DNA from: Salinibacterium sp. PAMC 21357
GTDB taxonomy: Bacteria; Actinomycetota; Actinomycetes; Actinomycetales; Microbacteriaceae
Assembly: GCF_000247645.1 (NCBI RefSeq)
Contig: NZ_AHWA01000002.1
Span: forward strand, 248,001 to 312,000
Direction: 5' to 3'
Length of the DNA: 64,000 nt
Under the pieces are notes generated by a model. That model had not been told where the DNA came from. It worked only from the letters and a program-made list of their open reading frames with translations, and did no database searches. Position 1 is the first letter of the stretch. Every line of letters begins with the position of its first letter. Below are positions 32,489 through 41,297 of the stretch, piece after piece. Made by a program: the position numbers and the translations under genes.

Positions 32489-34087
32489 CTAGGCCAAAGA
32501 GATCAGGTCGGCGTAGTCCTTGTTCCAGTGGTCCTCGATGCCGTCAGGAAGAATCAGCACGCGCTCTGGGTTGAGCGCCTCAACGGCGCCTTCATCGTGG
32601 CTCACGAGCACAACGGCACCCTTGTAGTTAGCGAGGGCGCCCAGAATCTCTTCACGGCTGGCAGGGTCCAAGTTGTTAGTTGGTTCGTCGAGGAGCAACA
32701 CGTTTGCGCCGCTAACCACGATCATGGCGAGGGCCAGTCGAGTCTTCTCTCCACCGGAGAGTACGCCAGCGGGCTTTGCCGAATCATCGCCGGTGAACAA
32801 GAAGGATCCCAGAACTCGGCGGGCTTCCATTTCGGTGATGTTGGGCGACGAGGACACCATATTTTCGAGAACCGAACGCTTTACATCGATGGTTTCGTGC
32901 TCTTGCGCGTAGTAGCCGATGCGAAGTCCGTGACCTGGTTCGATCCGACCGGTATCAGGCTCGTCCACACCGGCGAGCATCCGCAACAGCGTGGTCTTTC
33001 CGGCACCGTTGAAACCGAGGATAACCACTTTGGACCCGCGGTCGATTGCGAGGTCGACCGAGGCAAAGATTTCAAGTGAGCCATAGCTCTTGCTGAGATT
33101 GAAGCCCATCAGCGGAGTGCGCCCACAAGGAGCAGGATCGGGAAAACGCAATGCTGCAACACGATCGTTGGCGCGAACGTCATCAAGACCCGCGAGGAGT
33201 TTCTCGGCCCGCGCCACCATCTGGTGAGCTGACGCCGCCTTCGATGCCTTAGCACCGAACTTTGCGGCCTGTGCCTGCAGAGTGCTCGCCTTCTTCTCCG
33301 CGTTTGCGCGTTCCTTTTTACGGCGTTCTTCGTCAGACTGACGCTGGCGCAAGTAGTGCTTCCAGCCCATGTTGTATTGGTCGATCTGCTGCCGATTGGC
33401 ATCAAGGTAGAACACCTTATTCACGGTGTCTTCAACCAGCTCAACATCGTGGCTGATCACGATCAGGCCACCACTAAAGTTCTTGAGAAACTCGCGAAGC
33501 CAGACAACCGAGTCTGCATCAAGGTGGTTGGTTGGCTCGTCGAGCAGCATCGTGTCGGCACCAGAGAAGAGGATGCGGGCAAGTTCGATTCGTCGGCGCT
33601 GACCGCCAGAGAGCGTGGACAATGCCTGATCGAGAATACGGTCAGGAAGGCTCAGGTTGCTCGCGATTGACGCGGCTTCTGCTTCGGCAGCGTAGCCGCC
33701 TAGCGAATGAAAGCGGTCGTCCAGTTTGCCGTAGCGATTCATCGCGGCGGCACTGATCTCTGGATCGCTACTGCCCATTTCGTCTTGAGCCTGGCGCATT
33801 TCTAAAACAATGCTGCCTAAGCCACGGGCGTCGAGAATGCGCGTGCGCGCCAGATCTTCGGGATTCCCGGAGCGCGGATCCTGAGGAAGATAGCCGATTT
33901 CGCCAGTGCGCTCGATGGAACCACCGGTGGATTCCAGTTCGCCAGCGAGGGTCTTGGTGAGGGTCGTTTTGCCGGCGCCATTTCGCCCGACCAAACCAAT
34001 TTTGTCGCCGCGGTCTACCCTGAAATTGACGCCCTGCATCAGCATGCGTGCGCCAACGCGCAACTCGAGATCATGCACAGCAAGCAC
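32489..34087 (-). CDS. ABC-F family ATP-binding protein
   Basis: A 532-residue protein with two ABC domains and no membrane segment. The first has GLVGRNGAGKTTLTK, LSGGQRRRIELARIL and MLLDEPTNHLD; the second has ILGFNGAGKTTLLRML, LSGGEKTRLALAMIV and LLLDEPTNNLD. The linker (about 230-310) is a charged coiled coil with KKERANAEKKASTLQAQA. ABC-F proteins act on the ribosome in translation or antibiotic resistance; the linker does not place this one in a known resistance class. It starts at GTG 34087 and is convergent with SURF1 and divergent from bioY. Confidence 0.92.
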   Translation of the reverse strand: MLAVHDLELRVGARMLMQGVNFRVDRGDKIGLVGRNGAGKTTLTKTLAGELESTGGSIERTGEIGYLPQDPRSGNPEDLARTRILDARGLGSIVLEMRQAQDEMGSSDPEISAAAMNRYGKLDDRFHSLGGYAAEAEAASIASNLSLPDRILDQALSTLSGGQRRRIELARILFSGADTMLLDEPTNHLDADSVVWLREFLKNFSGGLIVISHDVELVEDTVNKVFYLDANRQQIDQYNMGWKHYLRQRQSDEERRKKERANAEKKASTLQAQAAKFGAKASKAASAHQMVARAEKLLAGLDDVRANDRVAALRFPDPAPCGRTPLMGFNLSKSYGSLEIFASVDLAIDRGSKVVILGFNGAGKTTLLRMLAGVDEPDTGRIEPGHGLRIGYYAQEHETIDVKRSVLENMVSSSPNITEMEARRVLGSFLFTGDDSAKPAGVLSGGEKTRLALAMIVVSGANVLLLDEPTNNLDPASREEILGALANYKGAVVLVSHDEGAVEALNPERVLILPDGIEDHWNKDYADLISLA

Positions 34088-34208
34088 GGGAAAACATCCA
34101 AATCTTTGGGGTTAGGGTTTACGGGCGACAGCACCAACCAACTAGTCTACTTCCTAGCGTCGGCTGCGAAGTGCAGTCGCAGATCTAGACGATCCGGAGA
34201 GCTCCTCT

Positions 34209-34829
34209 ATGAGCGATACAACCTTGGGGTTGCGGCCGACTATCGTTGATCGGATTTTTGGTCAAAATATTGCATCGAGCGTGACTTTCGTCGTAGCGGG
34301 TGCCGCACTTACGGCTATCGCTGCGCAATTCGTCGTACCGCTCTATCCCGTCCCCGTGACAGCCCAGACTCTTGCAGTTCTGGTGGTCGGGATGGCTTTG
34401 GGCGCACTCCGCGGCGCGCTAGCGATGATTCTTTACGCAACACTCGGTGTGATGGGGTTTCCGGTGTTTAGTAATTTAGGCTCCGGCCTTGAGGTTCTCA
34501 CAGGTCCATCCGGCGGCTATATCGCTGGTTTCGTGGTTTCTGCAGCGCTGGTCGGATTTCTTGCCGAAAAAAAATGGGACCGTTCGTTTGCTCTGGCAAC
34601 GGCCGCCACGAGCTTGGGGACAGCGGTGACGTTTCTCTTCGGCCTGGCAGGTCTGAGCTTCGCATTAGAACGGATGGAGAGCGAAAACCGCATCACGAAT
34701 TTACTCGCCGCAGGATTTACGCCATTCCTCCTCGGAGCAACAATCAAGATCCTTCTGGCTTCCGCGATTTTCGCTCTCAGTTGGAGAGCCATTCTGCGCA
34801 AGGCCGCCCGTGAACCTGCCCTGCAATAG
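34209..34829 (+). CDS. bioY: Biotin transporter BioY
   Basis: A 206-residue membrane protein, the substrate-binding S component of an ECF-type biotin importer. About six hydrophobic helices are seen. AALTAIAAQFVVPLYPVPVTAQT and LRGALAMILYATLGVMGFPVFSNLG are the BioY signature, and GPSGGYIAGFVVSA follows. No bioM or bioN genes are adjacent, so it must use an energising module encoded elsewhere or act alone. GGAGAG lies about eight bases before ATG 34209. No clear biotin-repressor palindrome is visible upstream. Confidence 0.93.
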   Translation: MSDTTLGLRPTIVDRIFGQNIASSVTFVVAGAALTAIAAQFVVPLYPVPVTAQTLAVLVVGMALGALRGALAMILYATLGVMGFPVFSNLGSGLEVLTGPSGGYIAGFVVSAALVGFLAEKKWDRSFALATAATSLGTAVTFLFGLAGLSFALERMESENRITNLLAAGFTPFLLGATIKILLASAIFALSWRAILRKAAREPALQ

Positions 34830-34872
34830 CGAGGGGTTCACGAGCAGCGGTCGCCTCAAGCGATCTGGCTAG

Positions 34873-35201
34873 CTAGATTGAGAACCCTAAAGCGCGCATC
34901 ATGTCACGACCGTCATCAGTAATCTTTTCGGGACCCCACGGCGGCATCCACACCCAGTTGATGCGGAAAGCTTCTACGACATTGTCGAGAGATTGAGCGA
35001 TCTGTTCCTCGATGACGTCAGTTAAAGGGCAACCCGCCGACGTCAGCGTCATGCTGATGATGAGCGCGTTGTTCTCTGGATCCCAACTCAAGTCATAGAT
35101 CAGGCCGAGATCGACAATATTCACACCGAGTTCAGGGTCACGACGTCTTTGAGCGCTTCTTCGACCTCGTCAAATAGGGCGGGTGCAAGAACGGTAGACA
35201 T
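34873..35201 (-). CDS. sufT: SufT-like metal-sulfur cluster assembly factor, apparent frameshift
   Basis: DUF59/SufT-like Fe-S carrier, last gene of the suf operon. Translation from ATG 35201 gives MSTVLAPALFDEVEEALKDV and then hits a stop. The rest of the family sequence (PELGVNIVDLGLIYDL, TSAGCPLTDVIEEQI, WVWMPPWGPEKITDDGRDMM) runs in the next frame to 34873. One missing base at 35135-35137 (GGG where GGGG is expected, plus strand) explains the break. Restoring it gives 109 residues, the normal length, with VVTPELGVNIVDLG intact. ATG 35201 follows the sufC stop by four bases. I read it as a real gene with a probable sequencing deletion; a true pseudogene is the alternative. Confidence 0.8.
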
Positions 35202-35205
35202 ACGC

Positions 35206-35970
35206 TTAGACTACGCTCGTGTCGGTCAAAAATCGATCATAGCCTTCGTTTTCGAGGCGGTCGGCAAGCTCGGGGCCGCCCTCTTCAGCGACGCGACCAT
35301 CAACGAATACGTGAACGAAGTCTGGCTTGATGTAACGCAAAATGCGGGTGTAGTGAGTGATCAAGAGCAAGCCGAGGCCCGTCGACTCTCGAGCACGGTT
35401 GACACCCTCCGAAACGATCTTGAGCGCGTCGACGTCGAGGCCGGAGTCAGTCTCATCGAGAACAGCGAAACGTGGCTTGAGCAGCTCAAGCTGAAGAATC
35501 TCGTTGCGCTTCTTCTCTCCGCCAGAGAAACCCTCGTTAACGTTACGGTCGGAGAAAGCTTTCTCCATGCGGAGAGCCTTCATCGCACCGTTGACTTCTT
35601 TGATCCAGGGGCGCAGAGCCGGGGCCTCGCCAGAAAGCGCAGTCTTTGCGGTGCGCAAGAAGTCAGCGACCTTAACACCCGGAATTTCAACCGGGTATTG
35701 CATAGCCAAGAAGAGGCCAGCACGAGCACGCTGATCGATGGTCATATCGAGCACTTCTGCACCATCGAGCGTGATCGAACCGCTCTCTACGTGATACTTC
35801 GGGTGGCCGGCGATTGTATAAGCGAGAGTGGACTTGCCCGAACCGTTAGGACCCATGATGGCGTGGATTTCGCCCTGCTTGATCTCAAGGTCAACGCCTT
35901 TGAGGATCTGCTTGGTGCCCTGTTCGGTTTCGACACTGACGTGTAAGTCTTTTACTGACAGTACTGACAT
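35206..35970 (-). CDS. sufC: Fe-S cluster assembly ATPase SufC
   Basis: A 254-residue ABC ATPase of the SufBCD scaffold. Walker A is IMGPNGSGKSTLAYTI, the SufC signature is GFSGGEKKRNEILQL and Walker B is RFAVLDETDSGLD, followed by VDALKIVSEGVN and LLITHYTRIL. ATP hydrolysis by SufC drives the rearrangement of SufB-SufD for cluster building in the cytosol. It follows the Rieske gene by 35 bases and is closely followed by sufT. Confidence 0.97.
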   Translation of the reverse strand: MSVLSVKDLHVSVETEQGTKQILKGVDLEIKQGEIHAIMGPNGSGKSTLAYTIAGHPKYHVESGSITLDGAEVLDMTIDQRARAGLFLAMQYPVEIPGVKVADFLRTAKTALSGEAPALRPWIKEVNGAMKALRMEKAFSDRNVNEGFSGGEKKRNEILQLELLKPRFAVLDETDSGLDVDALKIVSEGVNRARESTGLGLLLITHYTRILRYIKPDFVHVFVDGRVAEEGGPELADRLENEGYDRFLTDTSVV

Positions 35971-36005
35971 TATTTCTTTCCTTCGTGGTCTCGTATAGAG
36001 AGCGG

Positions 36006-36341
36006 TTAGCTCTCGATGGCGACGGTGTCCTCGGGGTCAATATGGACCCCTCCGTCGTCGTCGATCTTCACTACAAAGACCGGTACAGGTTCATAGGCTG
36101 GCAGGCTCAGCGGCTTGCCGGTGTCAAGGGAGAAAAGCGAACCGTGCGCCCAACATTCGATAGCACCGTCTTCGACAAAGCCTTCGGCAAGTGAGATGTC
36201 ACCATGCGTGCAGGTGTCACCGATCGCGTGTACAACGCCGGCGGAGTCCTTAACGACGCAGATTGCGGTGCCGTCAAGATCAACCCGATACGCCTTATTG
36301 AGTTCGAGCTCATCAATGCCACAGACACGCTGGGAGGTCAC
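36006..36341 (-). CDS. Rieske-type ferredoxin in the suf operon
   Basis: A 111-residue Rieske [2Fe-2S] protein. Cluster ligands are C44 and H46 (CTHGDISLAEG) and C63 and H66 (CWAHGSLFSLDTG). It resembles the ferredoxin component of non-heme dioxygenases, but no oxygenase gene is near. A gene at this place between sufD and sufC occurs in related actinobacteria, so it may donate electrons during cluster assembly (inference). Its ATG overlaps the sufD stop by four bases (translational coupling). Confidence 0.93.
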   Translation of the reverse strand: MTSQRVCGIDELELNKAYRVDLDGTAICVVKDSAGVVHAIGDTCTHGDISLAEGFVEDGAIECWAHGSLFSLDTGKPLSLPAYEPVPVFVVKIDDDGGVHIDPEDTVAIES

Positions 36342-37525
36342 GAGTTCGTGCCTTCCAACTCAGATTCGATTGCAGTATGCAGCCGAGCTTCTAGCTGCTC
36401 GTCGCCGACCTTCTGAACGATCTCGGCGAGGAACCCAATGACGACGAGACGACGAGCCTCGGCCTCAGAGATGCCGCGGGCCTGCAGATAGAACAACTGC
36501 TCGTCGTCGAAACGGCCAGTTGCGCTCGCGTGGCCTGCGCCTTGAATGTCACCGGTTTCGATCTCAAGGTTCGGGATCGAGTCGGCGCGAGTGCCCTCGG
36601 TGAGCACGAGGTTTCGGTTCTGCTCGTAGCTATCGGTTCCTGATCCACCACTGCCGATGAGGACATCGCCCACCCACACCGTGCGTGCACCGGCGCCTTG
36701 AAGGGCACCCTTGTAGTTCACGCGGCCGCGAGTCTGCGCGGCCTGGTGGTGAAGGTAAACACGCTGTTCAAGGTGTTGTCCTTCGTCGGCGAAGTACAGT
36801 CCATAGAGCTCGCCGTCAGCGCCCTCCCCAGAGAGATGTACTGAAGGGTTCACGCGCACAACCTTGCCGCCAAGCGACACCAACGTGTGCTTGAGGGTAG
36901 CGTCGCGGCCAACTTGAACGAAGTGGCTTGCAAGATGGATAGCGTCGTCAGCCCAATCTTGAACGCTGACGACATTGAGAGTCGCACCATCTTCGACCAC
37001 AATCTCAACATTCTCGCTGAGCAAGGCCGATCCAGATGACTCGATGAGCACCGTGCTATTGCTATGGGGGCGCGCTGTTATCACGGTGTGTGCCGCGCGC
37101 GCTGAGGCGCCCATATCAGAGCGTGAGATCCGTACCGTGGCGTGTTCTTCACCCGTGACCGTGATCGCCAAGGCCTTGTCGAAGTTGGTCCACGCGTTAG
37201 CGGATGCGCGATCCTCAGGTTCACCCGCCGAGGCGACGCGCGCGTCGTCACGAGCTACCCACTCAACCGTGACGTTCTCAGGCGCGTCGGTCTCAATCGC
37301 GTAGGGTGTGCCGTCGAGCACGTCATCGAGAAGCGGCTTGATCAGCTTCACCGGAGTGAGCTTCCAATCCGCTTCTAGGCCGTTGACGGGCGCGAAATCG
37401 GCGTGTTCGAACGACTTGGGGCGCGCAGAGCGCGTTTGAACGGGAACGAAACCCTTGTCGTCCGCATCCCAGCCGCCGTCGCTATGGGCCTTAAGTCCGT
37501 GTTGTTCTGGTGTAACGAGCGTCAT
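36338..37525 (-). CDS. sufD: Fe-S cluster assembly protein SufD
   Basis: A 395-residue SufBD-family scaffold subunit. The beta-helix core has the usual segments: VLIESSGSALLSENVEIVVE, LVSLGGKVVRVNPSVHLSG, QRVYLHHQAAQTRGRVNYKG and ADSIPNLEIETGDIQGAGHAS, with the conserved His near the C-terminus in GHASATGRFDDEQLFYLQARG. SufD pairs with SufB and binds SufC. ATG 37525 lies directly after the sufB stop codon. Confidence 0.96.
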   Translation of the reverse strand: MTLVTPEQHGLKAHSDGGWDADDKGFVPVQTRSARPKSFEHADFAPVNGLEADWKLTPVKLIKPLLDDVLDGTPYAIETDAPENVTVEWVARDDARVASAGEPEDRASANAWTNFDKALAITVTGEEHATVRISRSDMGASARAAHTVITARPHSNSTVLIESSGSALLSENVEIVVEDGATLNVVSVQDWADDAIHLASHFVQVGRDATLKHTLVSLGGKVVRVNPSVHLSGEGADGELYGLYFADEGQHLEQRVYLHHQAAQTRGRVNYKGALQGAGARTVWVGDVLIGSGGSGTDSYEQNRNLVLTEGTRADSIPNLEIETGDIQGAGHASATGRFDDEQLFYLQARGISEAEARRLVVIGFLAEIVQKVGDEQLEARLHTAIESELEGTNS

Positions 37526-38944
37526 TTAGCCGACGGATCCTTCCATGCTCAGTTCAATGAGCTTATTGAGTTCGAAGGCGTACTCCATGGGCAGTTCGCG
37601 CGCGATGGGTTCGATGAAGCCGCGGACGATCATCGCCATTGCCTCATCTTCTTCCATGCCACGAGACTGAAGATAGAAGAGTTGCTCAGCGCTGACCTTC
37701 GAAACTGTTGCTTCGTGGCCAAGTTGAACGTCATCCACACGGATGTCAATCGCCGGGTAGGTATCAGAGCGCGAAATGGTGTCAACCAAGAGGGCATCGC
37801 AGCGAACGGTATTCGCGGAGTGATGGGCCTTCTCATCGACACGGACTTCACCACGGTAACCAGCTCGGCCGCCACCACGGGCAACAGACTTGGAAACGAT
37901 GGACGACGTTGTGTACGGCGCCATGTGGATCATCTTGGCACCGGCATCTTGATGCTGACCCGGGCCCGCGAAAGCAACCGAAAGAGTCTCGCCCTTTGCG
38001 TGCTCGCCTACCAGATAGATCGAGGGGTACTTCATCGTGACCTTGGAGCCGATGTTGCCATCGATCCACTCCATCGTCGCGCCCTCATGAGCGATGGCGC
38101 GCTTGGTCACCAAGTTGTACACGTTGTTCGACCAGTTTTGAATCGTCGTGTATCGAACGCGTGCATTCTTCTTCACGATAATTTCTACTACGGCAGAGTG
38201 CAGCGAGTCCGACTTGTAAATCGGGGCAGTGCAACCCTCGATGTAGTGAACGTAGGAGCCTTCGTCAGCAATGATCAACGTGCGTTCGAACTGGCCCATA
38301 TTTTCGGTATTGATACGGAAGTAGGCCTGAAGCGGAATTTCTACGTGAACGCCCTTGGGAACGTAGACGAAAGAACCACCAGACCACACTGCAGTGTTCA
38401 ACGCGGCGAACTTGTTGTCACCAGCCGGAATTACCGTGCCAAAGTACTCATCGAAGAACTCAGGGTGCTCGCGGAGCGCCGTGTCGGTATCCATGAAAAT
38501 GACGCCCTGAGCTTCAAGCTCAGCGTTAATCGAGTGGAAGACGACCTCAGACTCGTACTGAGCTGCGACGCCAGACACGAGGCGGTTGCGTTCGGCCTCG
38601 GGGATGCCCAGCTTTTCGTAGGTATCGCGGATGTCGGCGGGAAGGTCTTCCCACGTCTGCGCCTGCTTCTCAGTGGAGCGCACAAAGTATTTGATGTTGT
38701 CGAAGTCGATGCCCGACAAATCGGCACCCCACTTCGGCATTGGTTTACGGCCGAATAGCTCGAGGCCCTTGAGACGCAGCTTGAGCATGGACTCGGGTTC
38801 ATTCTTCAACGTAGAGATGTCGCGGACGACCTCTTCGTTGATGCCCCGTCGTGCAGAAGCTCCCGCAGCGTCGGAGTCAGCCCAGCCAAACTCATACTGG
38901 CCCATGCCATTGAGTTCCGGACGATCGATCAGCACGTCAGACAT
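37526..38944 (-). CDS. sufB: Fe-S cluster assembly protein SufB
   Basis: A 472-residue main scaffold on which the nascent cluster forms. Conserved parts are [59 protein letters not shown] with the conserved Cys, [16 protein letters not shown] and [21 protein letters not shown] chose ATG 38944 ([11 protein letters not shown]) because AGAGG lies upstream; the 35-residue N-terminal extension of the open frame is not conserved. First gene of the suf operon. Cysteine desulfurase SufS, SufU and the regulator SufR are not next to it. Confidence 0.96.
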   Translation of the reverse strand: MSDVLIDRPELNGMGQYEFGWADSDAAGASARRGINEEVVRDISTLKNEPESMLKLRLKGLELFGRKPMPKWGADLSGIDFDNIKYFVRSTEKQAQTWEDLPADIRDTYEKLGIPEAERNRLVSGVAAQYESEVVFHSINAELEAQGVIFMDTDTALREHPEFFDEYFGTVIPAGDNKFAALNTAVWSGGSFVYVPKGVHVEIPLQAYFRINTENMGQFERTLIIADEGSYVHYIEGCTAPIYKSDSLHSAVVEIIVKKNARVRYTTIQNWSNNVYNLVTKRAIAHEGATMEWIDGNIGSKVTMKYPSIYLVGEHAKGETLSVAFAGPGQHQDAGAKMIHMAPYTTSSIVSKSVARGGGRAGYRGEVRVDEKAHHSANTVRCDALLVDTISRSDTYPAIDIRVDDVQLGHEATVSKVSAEQLFYLQSRGMEEDEAMAMIVRGFIEPIARELPMEYAFELNKLIELSMEGSVG

Positions 38945-39189
38945 TGGTACCTCTTTTCCTGCCTCTATCAACCAAGGTGGCTGCGTTGGCATTCCTTCGC
39001 ACAGCACATTGCCGGGAATATTTCGTGAGGTTCGCCTGCACGGTGACAAAACACTTCGTGGGCGAACTTAGACTGAAACAGGACGAGCAAGGATTACCTC
39101 GCTGTCATCATTGACTTCCCGGCATGGGCTGTGTTCCTGAACGCAATCCATTCTACAGGCAGAAGCTAGAAATAACAGGAGGTACGGCC

Positions 39190-40128
39190 GTGAACGCCGT
39201 CATCGCACGTTTACCCAAGTCCGTCGATGCTCGAGTGCGATTTTTTGCAGTGACTTCGCTGGTTATCCAGATCCTGATTGTGGCGACTGGCGGCGCGGTT
39301 CGTCTCACCGGCTCCGGCCTCGGATGCCCAACTTGGCCCCTCTGCACCGATGCCTCACTAGTCGCAACCCCCGAGATGGGCTTGCACGGGGCCATCGAGT
39401 TTGGCAACCGACTGTTATCGATCATCGTTGGTTTCGTCGCGATCCTGATGGTGCTGATGGTGCTTCGACTTCGTCGTCAACGCCGGGACCTGATGACCCT
39501 GGCGCTCGTTATCTTGGGCGGAACTGTACTTCAGGGCCTCATTGGTGGTCTATCAGTACGGGTTCAGCTTGACCCGAGCGTTGTTGGCGTGCACTTTGCA
39601 ATCTCCGCGATCCTCGTGGCGGTGAGCGCTGCTCTTGTCTATCGGGTCTGGACCGGGCTTAGAGGCGATCAGCTACTTGTCTCGAAACCGATTGCGATTC
39701 TCACCCATGTGACAAGCCTATTCGTGGCGCTCACGATCATCGCCGGGATCCTGACCACCGGTGCGGGCCCGCACGCGGGTGATGACGGTACTGCGCGCAA
39801 CGGGCTCGATGCCACCATCCTTCAACACGTGCACAGCTGGCCCGGCTACGCGCTGGTGGTCACGACGCTCGCACTCGTAATAATGCTCGCAATCCGCGGT
39901 CACCGCCGCGTGATGAATTTCGCCATATTGCTGCTCGTGCTCGAAGTCGTTCAAGCGCTAGTGGGAATCATCCAGTCTCGTTCGGGACTACCTATTCTGT
40001 TGGTTGGCAGCCACATGATTATTGCCTGCACGATTGCTGCTGCGATGACCGTCGTGGTGCTCTCACTGCGTTCTTCCGTGACGCAACAGGTTTCTGCCGC
40101 CGCCGATAAGGCTCCAGCCGCGCTCTAG
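39190..40128 (+). CDS. ctaA: Heme A synthase (COX15/CtaA)
   Basis: A 312-residue membrane enzyme that oxidises heme O to heme A for aa3-type oxidase. About eight helices are visible. Conserved heme-ligand histidines fall in MGLHGAIEFGNRLLS, VGVHFAISAILVA, LQHVHSWPGYALV and VGSHMIIACTIAA, and GLGCPTWPLCTDASLV carries the paired cysteines. A textbook AGGAGG (39177-39182) lies seven bases before GTG 39190; the longer frame from 39124 is not used. It is divergent from sufB and convergent with ctaB. Confidence 0.95.
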   Translation: MNAVIARLPKSVDARVRFFAVTSLVIQILIVATGGAVRLTGSGLGCPTWPLCTDASLVATPEMGLHGAIEFGNRLLSIIVGFVAILMVLMVLRLRRQRRDLMTLALVILGGTVLQGLIGGLSVRVQLDPSVVGVHFAISAILVAVSAALVYRVWTGLRGDQLLVSKPIAILTHVTSLFVALTIIAGILTTGAGPHAGDDGTARNGLDATILQHVHSWPGYALVVTTLALVIMLAIRGHRRVMNFAILLLVLEVVQALVGIIQSRSGLPILLVGSHMIIACTIAAAMTVVVLSLRSSVTQQVSAAADKAPAAL

Positions 40129-40143
40129 TACGAAGAGCTATTG

Positions 40144-41064
40144 CTAGAACGGCAGCAGTGGGTCAATTCCAACCGCGAGGAAGACAAGCGTCAAATAGCT
40201 AATGGAGCTGTGGAAGACGCGCATCGCCTTGACTTCACCATGGCGAATGGCTGTGGAGTACAACCGGTGCGACTCAATGATGAACCACGCACCGCTGCCG
40301 GCGGCAACCACCGTGTAGACGATCCCCATATCGGCAATCGGAACCAGCAGCAATGAGCAGGCAACTGTTGCCCATGCGTACAAAATGACTTGGAGACCAA
40401 CAGCGGCGCGCCCCCGCACAACGGCGAGCATCGGCACACCCACCGATTGGTACTCAGCGCGGTACTTCATCGATAGCGGCCAGTAGTGCGGCGGGGTCCA
40501 CAGGAACACCACTGCGAAAAGGACCCATGCAGCCCAAGACAGATCATTGGTAACTGCGGCCCATCCGATGAGAACGGGCATGCAGCCTGCGATCCCTCCC
40601 CAGATGATGTTTTGCGGGGTGCGGCGCTTCAGCAGCAGCGTGTAAATGAAGACGTAAAACAGAATTGCGAACAACGAGAGCGACGCAGCAAGCCAATTCG
40701 TGAGCAAACCGAGCCAGACAACGGACCCAACTCCACTGATCCAAGCAAAGAGGAGTGCTTCACGGTCGCTGAGTTCGCCAGTGACGAGCGGGCGGTTCTT
40801 CGTGCGGGCCATCACACGGTCAATATCGCGGTCTATGTAACAGTTGAAGGCGTTAGCTGACGAAGCGCTGAGAATCCCGCCGACGAGAGTGGCCAAAACC
40901 AGCCATAAACTCGGGATGCCGCCAGCCGCAAGGACCATCACAGGCACCGTGGTCACGAGTAGCAGCTCGATCACTCGAGGTTTAGTAAGCGCGACGTAGG
41001 CGCGAATTTTGCGGAGGATGCCGATGCGGTCCTGCTGCGCTCGGTCTTCTAAAGTGACATCCAT
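40144..41064 (-). CDS. ctaB: Protoheme IX farnesyltransferase (heme O synthase)
   Basis: A 306-residue UbiA-family prenyltransferase that adds a farnesyl group to heme B, giving heme O. The first Asp-rich motif is [21 protein letters not shown] and the second is the [19 protein letters not shown] block typical of CyoE/CtaB. The N-terminal [21 protein letters not shown] is also diagnostic. About nine helices are seen. ATG 41064 has TAGAAT seven bases upstream. It is convergent with ctaA, which uses its product. Confidence 0.95.
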   Translation of the reverse strand: MDVTLEDRAQQDRIGILRKIRAYVALTKPRVIELLLVTTVPVMVLAAGGIPSLWLVLATLVGGILSASSANAFNCYIDRDIDRVMARTKNRPLVTGELSDREALLFAWISGVGSVVWLGLLTNWLAASLSLFAILFYVFIYTLLLKRRTPQNIIWGGIAGCMPVLIGWAAVTNDLSWAAWVLFAVVFLWTPPHYWPLSMKYRAEYQSVGVPMLAVVRGRAAVGLQVILYAWATVACSLLLVPIADMGIVYTVVAAGSGAWFIIESHRLYSTAIRHGEVKAMRVFHSSISYLTLVFLAVGIDPLLPF

Positions 41065-41071
41065 ACCTACG

Positions 41072-41077
41072 ATTCTA
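41072..41077 (-). promoter_or_regulatory. -10 element of ctaB
   Basis: TAGAAT on the minus strand, seven bases before ATG 41064. The spacer contains GTAGGT, which is not a convincing ribosome site at that distance. Confidence 0.5.
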
Positions 41078-41140
41078 AGCCGTTGGAGAAATTGCGCGGA
41101 CCGCGACCGTAGCAAGGCGACGTTCACCTGTCTGGTTCCC

Positions 41141-41146
41141 TATACT
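41141..41146 (+). promoter_or_regulatory. Candidate -10 element for the tkt operon
   Basis: TATACT lies in the 233-base divergent gap between ctaB and tkt. If used, the tkt leader would be about 145 bases, long enough to hold further control. The -35 region is weak. No gene or RNA is evident in the rest of the gap. Confidence 0.35.
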
Positions 41147-41297
41147 TGGGTTGCCCGCCTCTCGGTGGCTTGCTCGCGCACAGTTGTTATGGCGGGTCAG
41201 GATCATCGACCGAGCCAATGACGTCGCGTGGCGGGTAGTCCATGTGCCCTGATCGTTTCTGGTCAGGCACTTCGCGTGCAGAAGGGTCATTATTCTC

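Noticed and set aside
34873-35124. Short sufT starting at the GTG at 35124
   Set aside because: It starts inside the conserved VNIVDLG block. The missing N-terminus is encoded just upstream in another frame, beginning at ATG 35201.
37403-38758. Long plus-strand frame of 451 codons opposite sufB
   Set aside because: It is a codon-shadow of sufB, whose protein is fully conserved on the minus strand.
38945-39049. Upstream start for sufB at 39049
   Set aside because: The extra 35 residues are not conserved, and an AGAGG ribosome site precedes ATG 38944.
41065-41297. Structured RNA or riboswitch in the ctaB-tkt gap
   Set aside because: Apart from the two promoter hexamers I could not find a convincing paired architecture or known riboswitch core.
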